64,000 nucleotides of DNA from Sediminicoccus sp. KRV36 (GTDB taxonomy: Bacteria > Pseudomonadota > Alphaproteobacteria > Acetobacterales > Acetobacteraceae), in the NCBI RefSeq assembly GCF_023243115.1, contig NZ_CP085081.1, positions 2,790,001-2,854,000 of the forward strand, read 5' to 3'. A model generated the notes under the pieces. The model worked only from the letters and a program-made list of their open reading frames with translations. It was not told the DNA's origin and searched no databases. Shown here one piece after another: positions 56,001 to 64,000 of the stretch. The translations under genes were made by a program, and so were the position numbers. The stretch's first letter is position 1; each line of letters opens with the position of its first letter.

Positions 56001-56654
56001 CTATCCTGCCGGGGGTGACGCCACGCGGTCCAGCAGTTGTTCTGTGGCGGGCAGGATATGCCGGATCATTTCGGCGACGCCGCGCGGATTAGGGTGAATG
56101 CCATCGGCCTGGTTGAGCGCCCGATCGCCGGCCACGCCCTCCAGGAAAAATGGAACAAAAATCAACTGGGGCCGTCGGTTGGATGCCTCGGTGAAGACGG
56201 CGTGGAAGCTTCTGGCATAATCGGCCCCCAGATTTGGAGGCGCATGCATGCCCGCGAGCAAGGTGGGGATCCGCCGTGCTTCCAGCCGGCTGAGGATGCT
56301 CTCCAGCGCCTCGGCCATGCGGGGGGGTGGCAGGCCCCGCAGCCCGTCATTGCCGCCGAGAGCCACCATCGCCGCCTGGGGCCGGTCCGCCATCGCCCAA
56401 TCCAGCCGGGCCGCGCCGCCCGCCATGGTATCGCCCGAAACCCCGCCATCCAGCACGCGCACCGCGCGCCCGCGCGCCACCAGCGCCGCCTGGAGTTGCG
56501 GCACGAAGCCCTCGCCGCGCGGCAGCCCGTAGCCGGCGGTGAGCGAATCCCCCAGCGCCAGAAGCCGGATCGGCGCGGGATTTTGCGCAGCGGCACCTGT
56601 CGCAAACAGCAACAGGCCCTTTTGCAGCGCAGCGCGCCGCCCATATGCGACCAT
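56001..56654 (-). CDS. Periplasmic arylesterase/lysophospholipase, TesA-like (SGNH hydrolase)
   Basis: Protein of 217 residues. After a signal-like N-terminus ('RRAALQKGLLLFATGAAAQ') come the SGNH blocks: nucleophile Ser in 'ALGDSLTAGYGLP', Gly in 'VSGDTMAGGAARL', Asn in 'ALGGNDGLRG' and Asp/His in 'NQADGIHPNPRG'. TesA-type enzymes hydrolyse thioesters, esters and lysophospholipids in the periplasm. ATGs at 56654 and 56657 compete for the start. The latter overlaps the start codon of the divergent ABC ATPase gene. The tesA/ybbA/ybbP neighbourhood is conserved across proteobacteria. Confidence 0.88.
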   Translation of the reverse strand: MVAYGRRAALQKGLLLFATGAAAQNPAPIRLLALGDSLTAGYGLPRGEGFVPQLQAALVARGRAVRVLDGGVSGDTMAGGAARLDWAMADRPQAAMVALGGNDGLRGLPPPRMAEALESILSRLEARRIPTLLAGMHAPPNLGADYARSFHAVFTEASNRRPQLIFVPFFLEGVAGDRALNQADGIHPNPRGVAEMIRHILPATEQLLDRVASPPAG

Positions 56655-56655
56655 C

Positions 56656-57375
56656 ATGGACAATGCCCAAATCTCCCTTGCCCCGCTGATCGCGGCGCGC
56701 GACCTCACCTTCGAAGTGGGGGGCTCGGCCGGCCGGGTCAACATCCTGAAGGGCGTCAGCCTCAGCATCGGTGAGGGCGAGGCCGTCGGCATCATCGGCC
56801 CCTCCGGCTCCGGCAAGACCTCGCTCCTCATGCTGCTGGCCGGGCTGGAGCGCGCCACGAGCGGCCAACTCATCGTCGCCGGACGGGACCTCGCGCGGAT
56901 GAGCGAGGATGACCTGGCCCGCTTCCGGCGCGAGGAGGTGGGCATCGTCTTTCAGTCCTTCCACCTGGTGCCGACCATGACGGCGCTGGAAAACGTCGCC
57001 ATGCCGCTGGAGTTCGCCGGCGACGAGCATGCCTTCACCCGGGCCGAGGCCGCGCTGAAATCGGTTGGCCTCGGGCATCGCATCACACATTATCCGGGCC
57101 AGCTTTCGGGCGGCGAGCAGCAGCGCGTGGCCGTCGCCCGCGCCTTTGTCGCGCTGCCGCGGCTGATCCTGGCCGATGAACCCACCGGCAATCTGGACCG
57201 CGCCACCGGCCTTGCCGTGATGGACCTGCTCTTCGACCTGCGGGCGAAATTCGGCACCACGCTGATCCTCATCACGCATGACCCGGCCCTGGCCGCCCGG
57301 TGCGAGCGGCAAATCCGCATCGAGGACGGGCTGATTTCCAGCGACACCGCCACCATCCCCCTCGCCGCCGAATGA
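56656..57375 (+). CDS. ABC transporter ATPase (YbbA/LolD-type)
   Basis: Protein of 239 residues from the ATG at 56656. Walker A 'GPSGSGKTS', Q-loop in 'VFQSFHLVPTMT', signature 'LSGGEQQRVA', Walker B 'LILADEPTGNLD' and H-loop 'LITHDPAL' are intact. This is the MacB/LolD subfamily that partners FtsX-like permeases. Its stop overlaps the permease start (ATGA). The divergent tesA-like gene supports the YbbA assignment. Confidence 0.93.
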   Translation: MDNAQISLAPLIAARDLTFEVGGSAGRVNILKGVSLSIGEGEAVGIIGPSGSGKTSLLMLLAGLERATSGQLIVAGRDLARMSEDDLARFRREEVGIVFQSFHLVPTMTALENVAMPLEFAGDEHAFTRAEAALKSVGLGHRITHYPGQLSGGEQQRVAVARAFVALPRLILADEPTGNLDRATGLAVMDLLFDLRAKFGTTLILITHDPALAARCERQIRIEDGLISSDTATIPLAAE

Positions 57376-59870
57376 GGAACCTTCTCCTCGGCGTGAAGCT
57401 GGCGCGGCGGGAGCTGCGCGGCGGGGTGAAGGGGCTGCGCATCGTGCTGGCCTGCCTGGCACTGGGCGTCGCTGCCATCGCGGCGGTCGGCACCTTGCGG
57501 GCCGGCATCGAGGCCGGCCTGCAGGCGGATGGCGCGCGTATCCTGGGCGGGGACCTCGAAATCCGCGCCGGAAATGAGCCAGCCAGTCCGGAAGCCCTCG
57601 CCTGGGTCCGCGCCCGAGGCGGCGTCATCAGCGAGGTGGCGCTGCTGCGCGCCATGCTCATCGCGCCCAATGGCGAGCGCACGCTGGTGGAACTCAAGGC
57701 GGCCGACACGCTCTACCCGCTCTATGGCACGCTGACGCTGGACCCGGCGCAGCCGCTCACCGGCCCCATGCTCGTCGCCGAGCCATCGGTGGCCGAGCGC
57801 CTCAGCCTCACCCCCGGCGACGAGGTCCGCCTGGGCGAGGCGCGCATCCGCTTCGCCGGCCGCATCGCCGAGGAGCCGGATCGGGTGGCCACACCCACCG
57901 TCTTCGGCCCGCGCGCCATCATCCCGCTGGAGCTGCTGGCCGCCACCGCCCTGGCCCAGCCGGGCAGCATGATCACCCATGAATACCGCATCCGCCTGCC
58001 CGAAGGCGCTTCGGCCAAGCTGTTCGGCGCCGAGTTGAGGGCGGCCTTTCCCGCCGCCCCCTGGCGCATCCGCCGCGCCGACCAGGCCGAGCCCGGCGTA
58101 AACCGCTTTCTCGATCGTGCGGCCTCCTTCCTCACTCTGGCCGGCCTGACGGCCCTGCTGGTGGGCGGGATTGGCGTGGCGACGGGCGTGCGCGCCTGGC
58201 TTGACGCCCGCAGCCGCACCATCGCCACGCTGCGCTGCATGGGCGCACCGACGGCGGCGATCTTCTCGGCCTATCTGTTTCAGGTGCTGGTGCTCTCGGC
58301 CCTTGGCATCCTGATCGGCTTGGTGGCCGGCTGGGGGCTGACCGTGCTGGCCGCCTCGGCCTTGAGTGGCGCCCTGCCCGTCCCGGCGCGGATCGGGATC
58401 TACCCGGCACCACTGGCCTTGGCCGCTCTCTACGGCGTGCTGACCGCACTCACCTTCGCGCTCTGGCCGCTCGGCCGCGCCGGGCGAATCCCCGGGGCCG
58501 CACTGTTCCGCGATGTGCTGGGGGCTGGCGGCTTCTGGCCCGGCTGGGGGGTGGCCATCGCCAATGCGCTGGCGGCGACGGCGCTGGTCACCCTCGTCAT
58601 CCTCACGGCCGAGCAGCGCTTCTTCGCCATGGCCTTTTGCGGCGGCGCGGCGGCGGCGATGCTGCTGTTCCGCCTTGGCGCCTGGGGGTTGATGGCGGCG
58701 GCGCGCGCTCTGCGCGGCATTCGCCGCCCGGCCTGGCGCCTCGGCCTCGCCAATCTGCACCGGCCCGGCGCCCCCACGCCGATCATGCTGGTGGCACTCG
58801 GCCTGGGGCTGACCACGCTGGCTGCCATCGCGCAGATCCAGGGCAATCTGCGGGCCGCCATCGGCAATGAAATGCCGGCCCGCGCGCCCAATTTCTTCTT
58901 CATCGATATCCAGCCCGACCAGGTGGCGCGCTTCGACAGCCTGGCCCGCGAGACCCCCGGCGTGGACGAGGTGCGCCGCGTGCCCAGCCTGCGGGCCCGC
59001 ATCTCCGCCGTGAACGGCACCCCGGCCGAGCAGGTGCGCGCCACGCCTGAGACCGCCTGGGCGCTGCGTGGCGACCGCGGCCTCACCTATTCCGCCCGCA
59101 TGCCCGAAGGGACGCGCATCACCGAGGGCGCTTGGTGGGCGGCGGATTATGAGGGCCCGACGCTGGTCTCCTTTGACGCCAACCTGGCGCGCGGCTGGGG
59201 CATCGGCCTGGGTGACACCATCACGGTGAATGTGCTGGGGCGTGAGATGGACCTCAAGATCGCCAATCTGCGCAGCGTGGAATGGCGTTCGCTGGGGATG
59301 AACTTCACCCTCATCGCTTCGCCCGGGCTGCTGTCCTCGGCGCCACACACGCATATCGCCACCGTGCGGGGCGATCCGGCGCAGGACCAGAACCTGCTGC
59401 GGCGGATCACCGATGCGCTGCCCAATGTCTCGGGTATCCGCGTGCGTGAGGCGCTGGAGCAGGTGGGCGTGCTGCTGGGGCGCATCGGCACGGCACTCAC
59501 GGCCGTGGGCTCCATCACGCTGATGGCCGGCGCCCTGGTGCTGGCGGGGGCCGTCGCGGCCGGGCAGCAGCGCCGCATCCGCGAGGCGGTGCTGCTCAAG
59601 ACGGTGGGCGCCACCAGGGGGCAGATCCTGCGCGCCTTCCTGGTGGAGTTCGGCGTGCTGGGCGGCTTTGCCGGGCTGCTGGCGGCGCTGGCCGGGACGG
59701 CGGCGGCCTGGGGCGTGGTCGTCGGCATCATGCGGCAGGAATGGGTATTCCTGCCGGGCACTCTTGCGCTGACAGTGGCGGGCTGCATGTTCCTGGTGCT
59801 GGCCTTTGGCTATGCCGGCACGGCCATGGCGCTGCGCGTCCGGCCGGCCCCGTTGCTCCGCAACGAGTGA
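57372..59870 (+). CDS. FtsX-like ABC permease (YbbP-type)
   Basis: Protein of 832 residues with about ten transmembrane helices: one near residues 20-42, a cluster of helices around 250-430 and a final set near 710-825, separated by two large periplasmic domains. The two FtsX cores are recognisable ('LTALLVGGIGVATGVRAWLDARSRTIATLRCMGA' and 'AAGQQRRIREAVLLKTVGATRGQILRAF'). With YbbA it is predicted to work as a mechanotransmission or lipid/lipoprotein-related system and not a simple importer. The exact role is unknown. Confidence 0.92.
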   Translation: MRNLLLGVKLARRELRGGVKGLRIVLACLALGVAAIAAVGTLRAGIEAGLQADGARILGGDLEIRAGNEPASPEALAWVRARGGVISEVALLRAMLIAPNGERTLVELKAADTLYPLYGTLTLDPAQPLTGPMLVAEPSVAERLSLTPGDEVRLGEARIRFAGRIAEEPDRVATPTVFGPRAIIPLELLAATALAQPGSMITHEYRIRLPEGASAKLFGAELRAAFPAAPWRIRRADQAEPGVNRFLDRAASFLTLAGLTALLVGGIGVATGVRAWLDARSRTIATLRCMGAPTAAIFSAYLFQVLVLSALGILIGLVAGWGLTVLAASALSGALPVPARIGIYPAPLALAALYGVLTALTFALWPLGRAGRIPGAALFRDVLGAGGFWPGWGVAIANALAATALVTLVILTAEQRFFAMAFCGGAAAAMLLFRLGAWGLMAAARALRGIRRPAWRLGLANLHRPGAPTPIMLVALGLGLTTLAAIAQIQGNLRAAIGNEMPARAPNFFFIDIQPDQVARFDSLARETPGVDEVRRVPSLRARISAVNGTPAEQVRATPETAWALRGDRGLTYSARMPEGTRITEGAWWAADYEGPTLVSFDANLARGWGIGLGDTITVNVLGREMDLKIANLRSVEWRSLGMNFTLIASPGLLSSAPHTHIATVRGDPAQDQNLLRRITDALPNVSGIRVREALEQVGVLLGRIGTALTAVGSITLMAGALVLAGAVAAGQQRRIREAVLLKTVGATRGQILRAFLVEFGVLGGFAGLLAALAGTAAAWGVVVGIMRQEWVFLPGTLALTVAGCMFLVLAFGYAGTAMALRVRPAPLLRNE

Positions 59871-59898
59871 ATCTTGGCGGACAGGCTTCCGAAATCCA

Positions 59899-59928
59899 TT
59901 GAACCGGATTACAGAAGTTCCATATGAT
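59899..59928 (+). promoter_or_regulatory. Candidate sigma70 promoter of the Bax-inhibitor-1 gene
   Basis: TTGAAC (59899-59904) and TATGAT (59923-59928) with an 18-base spacer, in a locally AT-rich stretch. It would give a leader of roughly 60 bases before the ATG at 59995, which has GGAGG in front. One of the better promoter matches seen in the window. Confidence 0.5.
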
Positions 59929-59994
59929 ACGGGCAAGGGCATTCGCCCTGGCCCCGGCCTTTCATGGCCCTGGCCTTTTGGAGGATCGAACACA

Positions 59995-60783
59995 ATGGCT
60001 TTGCAACCCGAATCGCGCTGGACGCAGCCTGCTCAAGGCTGGGGCCGCACCGCGGGTGTGGACGCCGCGGCGATTGACGCCGGTCTGCGCGCCTACATGC
60101 TCCGCGTCTACAACTGGATGGCCTCGGGCCTGCTGCTGACGGCGATCGTCGCCTATGCGGTGGCCAGCATTCCGGCTGTGTCCGAGCTGTTCTTTACGGT
60201 CGTCCGCACGCCGCGTGGCCTCGCCACGGCGCCGACGATCCTCGGCTATGTCGCGATGTTCGCGCCCCTGGCCTTCATCCTGGCGCTCTCCTTCGGCATC
60301 AACCGGATGAGCAAGTCCACGGTGCAGGCGCTGTTCTGGGCCTTCTGCGGCGTCATGGGCGCCAGCATGGCGAATATCTTCGTCATCTATACCGGCGCCT
60401 CGATCGCCAGCACCTTCTTCATCACCTCGGCCACCTTCGCCTCGATGAGCCTCATCGGCTACACGACGAACCGGGACCTGACGAAGCTGGGCAGCTTCAT
60501 GCTGATGGGCCTGATCGGCATCATCCTCGCCTCGCTGGTCAACATCTTCCTGGCCTCGCCGGCGATTGCCTTCGCGATCTCGATCCTGGGCGTGATCATC
60601 TTCTGCGGCCTCACGGCCTATGACACGCAGCGGATCAAGAACGACTACATCGAGCATTCCTACGCCGAGGGCACGGATGAAGCCGGCAAGCGCAGCGTGA
60701 TGGACGCGCTGGGCCTCTACCTGAACTTCATCAACCTGTTCCAGCTGCTGCTGTCCTTCATGGGCAACCGCAACCAGGGCTGA
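59995..60783 (+). CDS. Bax inhibitor-1/YccA family membrane protein
   Basis: Protein of 262 residues with seven predicted helices ('MASGLLLTAIVAYAV', 'YVAMFAPLAFILALSFG', 'ALFWAFCGVMGASMANIFV', 'FMLMGLIGIILASLVNIFLA'). It has the family landmark 'CGLTAYDTQRIKNDYIE' near the C-terminus, including the conserved Asp of the proton/calcium gate. Bacterial members leak Ca2+ or modulate membrane proteases. Own promoter and own terminator: a single-gene unit. Confidence 0.93.
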   Translation: MALQPESRWTQPAQGWGRTAGVDAAAIDAGLRAYMLRVYNWMASGLLLTAIVAYAVASIPAVSELFFTVVRTPRGLATAPTILGYVAMFAPLAFILALSFGINRMSKSTVQALFWAFCGVMGASMANIFVIYTGASIASTFFITSATFASMSLIGYTTNRDLTKLGSFMLMGLIGIILASLVNIFLASPAIAFAISILGVIIFCGLTAYDTQRIKNDYIEHSYAEGTDEAGKRSVMDALGLYLNFINLFQLLLSFMGNRNQG

Positions 60784-60810
60784 TCCGGCAACCAGCCGCA
60801 TCAACGAACG

Positions 60811-60842
60811 AAACCCGGCGGAGCCATCCGCCGGGTTTTTTT
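60811..60842 (+). terminator. Rho-independent terminator after Bax-inhibitor-1 gene
   Basis: ACCCGGCGGA (60813-60822), loop GCCA, TCCGCCGGGT (60827-60836) followed by seven T in a row (60836-60842): a classical intrinsic terminator, preceded by AA for possible weak use on the other strand. It is the only clear T-tailed terminator I found in the window. Confidence 0.92.
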
Positions 60843-61008
60843 GTGGGGTTGGGGGTGGATTCCTGGGTGGCCGGGGCGCGGCGCTTCCCCGGCTCACCCG
60901 CCAGGACATCAGCTGTCCTGGACCGTCAGTTGCGATGGCGAAGCATGGTGCCGGGGACGAGCATCGGGGAAGCCACGGCGATGGCATCCCGCTTCCTGCG
61001 CGCCACTC

Positions 61009-61221
61009 TCAGGCGCGGTTGCAGGGCAGGACCTTGTAGCCGCTCGATTCGATCGCCTGGACCGCGCTGGCGCGTTCCAGCATCGTCTCGGCACTCACCA
61101 GCCCGGCGGCCAGATCCACCACCACCCGGGCATGCGCATCCCGCGCCTGCAGCGCCTTCGTGACGCTTTGCACGCAATGGCCGCAGGTCATTCCCTCGAC
61201 CTGCATTTCAATGATGGGCAT
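61009..61221 (-). CDS. copZ: Copper chaperone, CopZ-like heavy-metal-associated domain
   Basis: Protein of 70 residues from the ATG at 61221 (AAGGAA upstream), a single HMA domain with the metal site C13-x-x-C16 in 'GMTCGHC'. CopZ ferries Cu(I) in the cytoplasm to CopA and regulators. Third gene of copA-cueR-copZ, 12 bases after the regulator. Confidence 0.9.
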   Translation of the reverse strand: MPIIEMQVEGMTCGHCVQSVTKALQARDAHARVVVDLAAGLVSAETMLERASAVQAIESSGYKVLPCNRA

Positions 61222-61233
61222 CGGCAATTCCTT

Positions 61234-61623
61234 TCATGTGGACGAGGCCATGTGGTCCAGGATCGGGCATTCGGGCCGCGCATTGCCCTGGCAGGCCTGG
61301 GCCAGATGCCGCAGGGAATCCGCCACGGCCTTGAGCGAACGCGCCTTCTCCTCAAGGGCATCAACGTGGCTGAGGGCGATTCGTCGCACCTCGGCACTCT
61401 GCCGCCCGTCATTTTTCCACAGTGCCAGGAGGCGCTTCACTTCGGAGAGTGGAAACGCCAGGTCCCGCGCATGCCGGATGAAGCGCAGGACCGCGACGTT
61501 CTGCTCCGTATAGGCACGGTAATTATTGGCCCGGCGCTGGGGCGTGATCAGGCCCAACGTCTCGTAATGCCGGATCATCTTGGCACTGACCCCACTCGCC
61601 ATCGCTGCTTCGCCGATGTTCAT
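61234..61623 (-). CDS. cueR: MerR-family copper-responsive regulator CueR
   Basis: Protein of 129 residues: N-terminal MerR helix-turn-helix ('MNIGEAAMASGVSAKMIRHYETLGL'), a dimerisation helix and the C-terminal metal loop C111-x7-C119, the CueR/HmrR spacing for Cu(I)/Ag(I)/Au(I). CueR activates copA promoters by DNA distortion. Its ATG overlaps the copA stop (ATGA), so unlike in E. coli the regulator is inside the operon it presumably controls. Confidence 0.92.
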   Translation of the reverse strand: MNIGEAAMASGVSAKMIRHYETLGLITPQRRANNYRAYTEQNVAVLRFIRHARDLAFPLSEVKRLLALWKNDGRQSAEVRRIALSHVDALEEKARSLKAVADSLRHLAQACQGNARPECPILDHMASST

Positions 61624-63974
61624 TTGGCTTCCTCCCTCGCACTCCCTGGCGGGCGCCAGCGCGCCAGCAACAAGGCATTCCCCAGCACCGAGACGGAAGA
61701 AGCCGCCATGGCCGCCCCCGCCAGTGCCGGTGACAATCCGCCGAAGGCCGCCAGCGGCAGGCCGGCGGCGTTATAGGCAAAGGCCCAGAACAGGTTCTGG
61801 CGGATCTTCCCGCGCGTCCGGCGCATCAGCTCCAGCGCCTGTGGCACCAGCGCCGGATCACCGCGCAACAGCGTGACCCCCGCCGCCGCGATGGCCGCAT
61901 CCGTCCCGGTCCCCATGGCGATGCCAAGATCAGCCGCGGCAAGGGCCGGGGCGTCATTCACGCCGTCGCCCACCATTGCCACGCGTTCGCCCGCATCGCG
62001 CCAGGCGGTAATCCGCGCGGATTTATCGGCCGGCAGCAGCCCAGCCTCGATCTCGGCGAGCCCGAGCCTTGCCCCCAGCGCGCCGGCCGCCGCCGGGCTG
62101 TCGCCCGAGAGCACCACGACACGCAGCCCCATGGCCTTCAGCGTGGCCACGGCCTGCGCCGAATGGGGCTTCACCGCATCCTCGAAGGCGAGGAGTGCCA
62201 GCACCCGCCCCCGTTCCACCAGCCAGGCCAGCGTCCGCCCCTGCGCCGACTCCGCCACGGCGGCAGCCGTCAGTACCGGATTGGGCGCGGCCCCCGATTC
62301 GATCAGCAGCCGGGGCGAGCCCAGGCTCAGGCGCCGTCCCTCCACCTCGCCCTCGACACCGCGCCCCGGCAGGGCGCGGAAGGCGCTGACCGGCGGCGGT
62401 GGGGCGCCATGCGCGACCAGGACAGCGCGCGCCAGCGGATGCTCGCTGCCCGCCTGCAAGCCGGCCGCGAGACGCAGCGCGCCGGGCTCACTCTCATGCA
62501 GGGCGGCCAGGATGGGCTTGCCCTCGGTCAGCGTGCCGGTCTTGTCGAAAGCGACCAAGGTGATGCCCGCCGCACGCTCGATCGCTTCGGCATCGCGCAC
62601 CAGGATGCCCGCGCGCGCCGCCGCCCCCGTCCCCGCCATGATGGCGGCGGGGGTGGCAAGGCCCAGCGCGCAGGGGCAGGCGATCACCAGCACCGCCACG
62701 GCGTGCATCAACGCGACTTCCGCCCCCGCACCGGCCGAGAGCCAGCCCAGGAAGCTGAGCAGCGCGATGCCGATCACCACCGGCACGAAGATCGCCGAAA
62801 TCCGATCCACCAGCTTCTGGATCGGCGCGCGGCTCGCCTGGGCGGCGGAAACCAGGGCGGCCACACGGGCCAGCACCGTCTCCTCACCCACGGCGGTGAC
62901 GCGCATGATCAGGCGCCCATCCAGCACCACCGTCCCGGTGGAAAGTGCCGCACCCGGGGATTTGGCCACCGCCTCGCTCTCGCCGGTCAGGGCACTTTCA
63001 TCGAGGCCCGCCTCGCCTTCCGTCACCACGCCATCGGCCGGCACGCGCTCACCCGGGCGGATCACCACCAGGTCCTGCAATTTCAGCAGCGCGGCTGGAA
63101 CCTCGCGCTCGGCCCCGGCATCGAGGCGCATGGCCGTGCGCGGCTTGAGGTCGAGCAGGGCGCGGATCGCGCCCGCCGTCGCGTGCTTGGCGCGCGACTC
63201 CAGATGCTTGCCGAGCAGCACGAAGAAGATGACGAGGGCCGAGCCCTCGAAGTACAGATGATGATGGCCGCCCAGCCACTGCCAGACGGACAGCGCATAG
63301 GCGGCGCTGGTGCCCAGGGCGACCAGCAGGTCCATATTGCCCGTGCGCGCCCGCAAGGCGCCCAGCGCGCCGCGATAAAACCGCGCGCCCAGCACGAATT
63401 GCAGCGGCGTGGCCAAGGCCAGTTGCCACCAGCCGCCGGGCATCCAGTCCTGCCCCAGCCCCATGCCCAGCATGCCGACCAGGAAGGGCGCGGCCAGCAG
63501 GCCGGCCAGCGCCAGCTCCAGAGCCTCCCGCGGGAAGCGCGCTTCGGCCGTGCCGGAGGAGACGCCATAGCCCGCGCGGTCCAGCGCCACTTCCAGCGAT
63601 TCCAGCGTGGTGCCGGCCAGCACCTGCAGGGTCGCGCGTTCGGAAGCGAGGTTCACGGCCACCGCCAGCACGCCGGGCACGGCGGCCAACGCGCGCTCCA
63701 CGCGGCTGGTGCAGGAGGCGCAGCTCATGCCCGTCACCTGCAGCTCGATCACCTGCTCGCGCAGCCCATAGCCGGCCTTGCGCAAGGCTGCGTCCAGCGC
63801 GGGCAGCGCGGCCGTGCCCGTCACCTCGGCCATTTCACTGGCGAGGTTCACCTGAACGCCGGCAACGCCAGGGACCGCCTCCAGCGCATGGCTGACGCGG
63901 CCCACGCAGGAGGCGCAGCTCATGCCCGAAACGGGCAGCGAGATCTTCGGCAGGGGTGTGTGTCGGTCCATCAT
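61620..63974 (-). CDS. copA: Copper-exporting P1B-type ATPase CopA
   Basis: Protein of 784 residues. Two N-terminal metal-binding domains with C20-x-x-C23 and C85-x-x-C88 ('GMSCASC' in both), eight membrane helices, the phosphatase loop 'TGES', the intramembrane 'ACPCALGLA' site near residue 432, the phosphorylation motif 'DKTGTLT' near 476, and 'GDGVNDAPAL'. It pumps cytoplasmic Cu(I) to the periplasm. First gene of the operon; only 26 bases of upstream sequence are inside the window, so its promoter is mostly outside. Confidence 0.96.
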   Translation of the reverse strand: MMDRHTPLPKISLPVSGMSCASCVGRVSHALEAVPGVAGVQVNLASEMAEVTGTAALPALDAALRKAGYGLREQVIELQVTGMSCASCTSRVERALAAVPGVLAVAVNLASERATLQVLAGTTLESLEVALDRAGYGVSSGTAEARFPREALELALAGLLAAPFLVGMLGMGLGQDWMPGGWWQLALATPLQFVLGARFYRGALGALRARTGNMDLLVALGTSAAYALSVWQWLGGHHHLYFEGSALVIFFVLLGKHLESRAKHATAGAIRALLDLKPRTAMRLDAGAEREVPAALLKLQDLVVIRPGERVPADGVVTEGEAGLDESALTGESEAVAKSPGAALSTGTVVLDGRLIMRVTAVGEETVLARVAALVSAAQASRAPIQKLVDRISAIFVPVVIGIALLSFLGWLSAGAGAEVALMHAVAVLVIACPCALGLATPAAIMAGTGAAARAGILVRDAEAIERAAGITLVAFDKTGTLTEGKPILAALHESEPGALRLAAGLQAGSEHPLARAVLVAHGAPPPPVSAFRALPGRGVEGEVEGRRLSLGSPRLLIESGAAPNPVLTAAAVAESAQGRTLAWLVERGRVLALLAFEDAVKPHSAQAVATLKAMGLRVVVLSGDSPAAAGALGARLGLAEIEAGLLPADKSARITAWRDAGERVAMVGDGVNDAPALAAADLGIAMGTGTDAAIAAAGVTLLRGDPALVPQALELMRRTRGKIRQNLFWAFAYNAAGLPLAAFGGLSPALAGAAMAASSVSVLGNALLLARWRPPGSAREEAK

Positions 63975-64000
63975 GATTCCGAGGTGGCACTTGCCATAGT

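Noticed and set aside
63985..63996. TGGCACTTGCCA palindrome just upstream of copA as a CueR box
   Set aside because: Arms of five bases only, about 10 bases from the start codon, too close to act as a -35/-10 spacer operator; the real promoter is probably beyond the window edge.

Overview
The window is 64 kb of high-GC chromosomal DNA, densely packed with genes. The gene content (short-form hisG, hisS-prfA-prmC-DUF4167, fabI and pdxH close to aroC, 3-hydroxybutyrate dehydrogenase next to a patatin, many Bug-type binding proteins) points to an alphaproteobacterium. The GC-rich modular hairpins of the GAGGGGC...GCCCCTC and GCAGGAAAC...GTTTCCTGC type suggest Acetobacteraceae, probably a Roseomonas-like genus; the genus is inference. 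I see no rRNA, tRNA, CRISPR array, transposase, integrase or phage gene, so this reads as core chromosome with small accessory insertions.

Layout. 0-8.4 kb: an AsmA/YhdP-like envelope protein (cut by the window edge), divergent glnE, an M81 (MlrC-type) metallopeptidase, and a coupled hbdH-patatin pair. 8.5-13.9 kb: a small secreted protein, a class II aldolase, two divergent orphan Bug/TctC binding proteins, an NTF2-like protein, a polysaccharide deacetylase, a small basic protein and dcd. 13.9-21.4 kb: a small membrane protein plus HlyD-type adaptor, then murA-hisG-hisD, a SAF-domain homoserine-dehydrogenase-like oxidoreductase and an SDR. 21.6-26.2 kb (minus strand): hisS-prfA-prmC-DUF4167 with overlapping stops and starts, and a VapBC-type module whose toxin gene is frameshifted in a 6-base homopolymer. 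26.3-36.2 kb: a lone molybdenum hydroxylase large subunit, a membrane protein, a di-haem-type cytochrome b, an unrecognised 424-residue protein, a Tat-exported oligopeptide-type binding protein, an unrecognised 404-residue protein and aroC. 36.2-43.7 kb: a Cys-rich secreted protein, a CPA2 antiporter, a GNAT protein, fabI, pdxH with a fused APH/AAA kinase-like protein, a double universal stress protein and a pirin.

43.9-50.6 kb (minus) is the most distinctive block: a large transglutaminase/DUF2126 protein, a fused circularly permuted ATP-grasp/alpha-E protein and a second transglutaminase, all with complete catalytic residues. This resembles a predicted but biochemically undefined peptide-forming or peptide-modifying system. 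50.7-60.8 kb: an enoyl-CoA hydratase; a copper-acquisition cluster (TonB receptor, YcnI, a small periplasmic protein, PCuAC, a DUF2946-like protein); thpR; a tesA-like esterase divergent from a YbbA/YbbP-type ABC pair; and a Bax-inhibitor-1 protein with a good sigma70-like promoter and a classical terminator. 61-64 kb (minus): a copper-efflux operon copA-cueR-copZ.

Between genes there are recurrent palindromes of at least three families: modular GC hairpins, palindromes with a GAAT loop, and a longer composite repeat. Several begin exactly at, or contain, the stop codon of a neighbouring gene. Housekeeping functions (nitrogen control, cell wall, histidine, translation termination, aromatic and fatty-acid synthesis, PLP supply) dominate. 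Copper homeostasis is represented twice, once for uptake and delivery and once for export.
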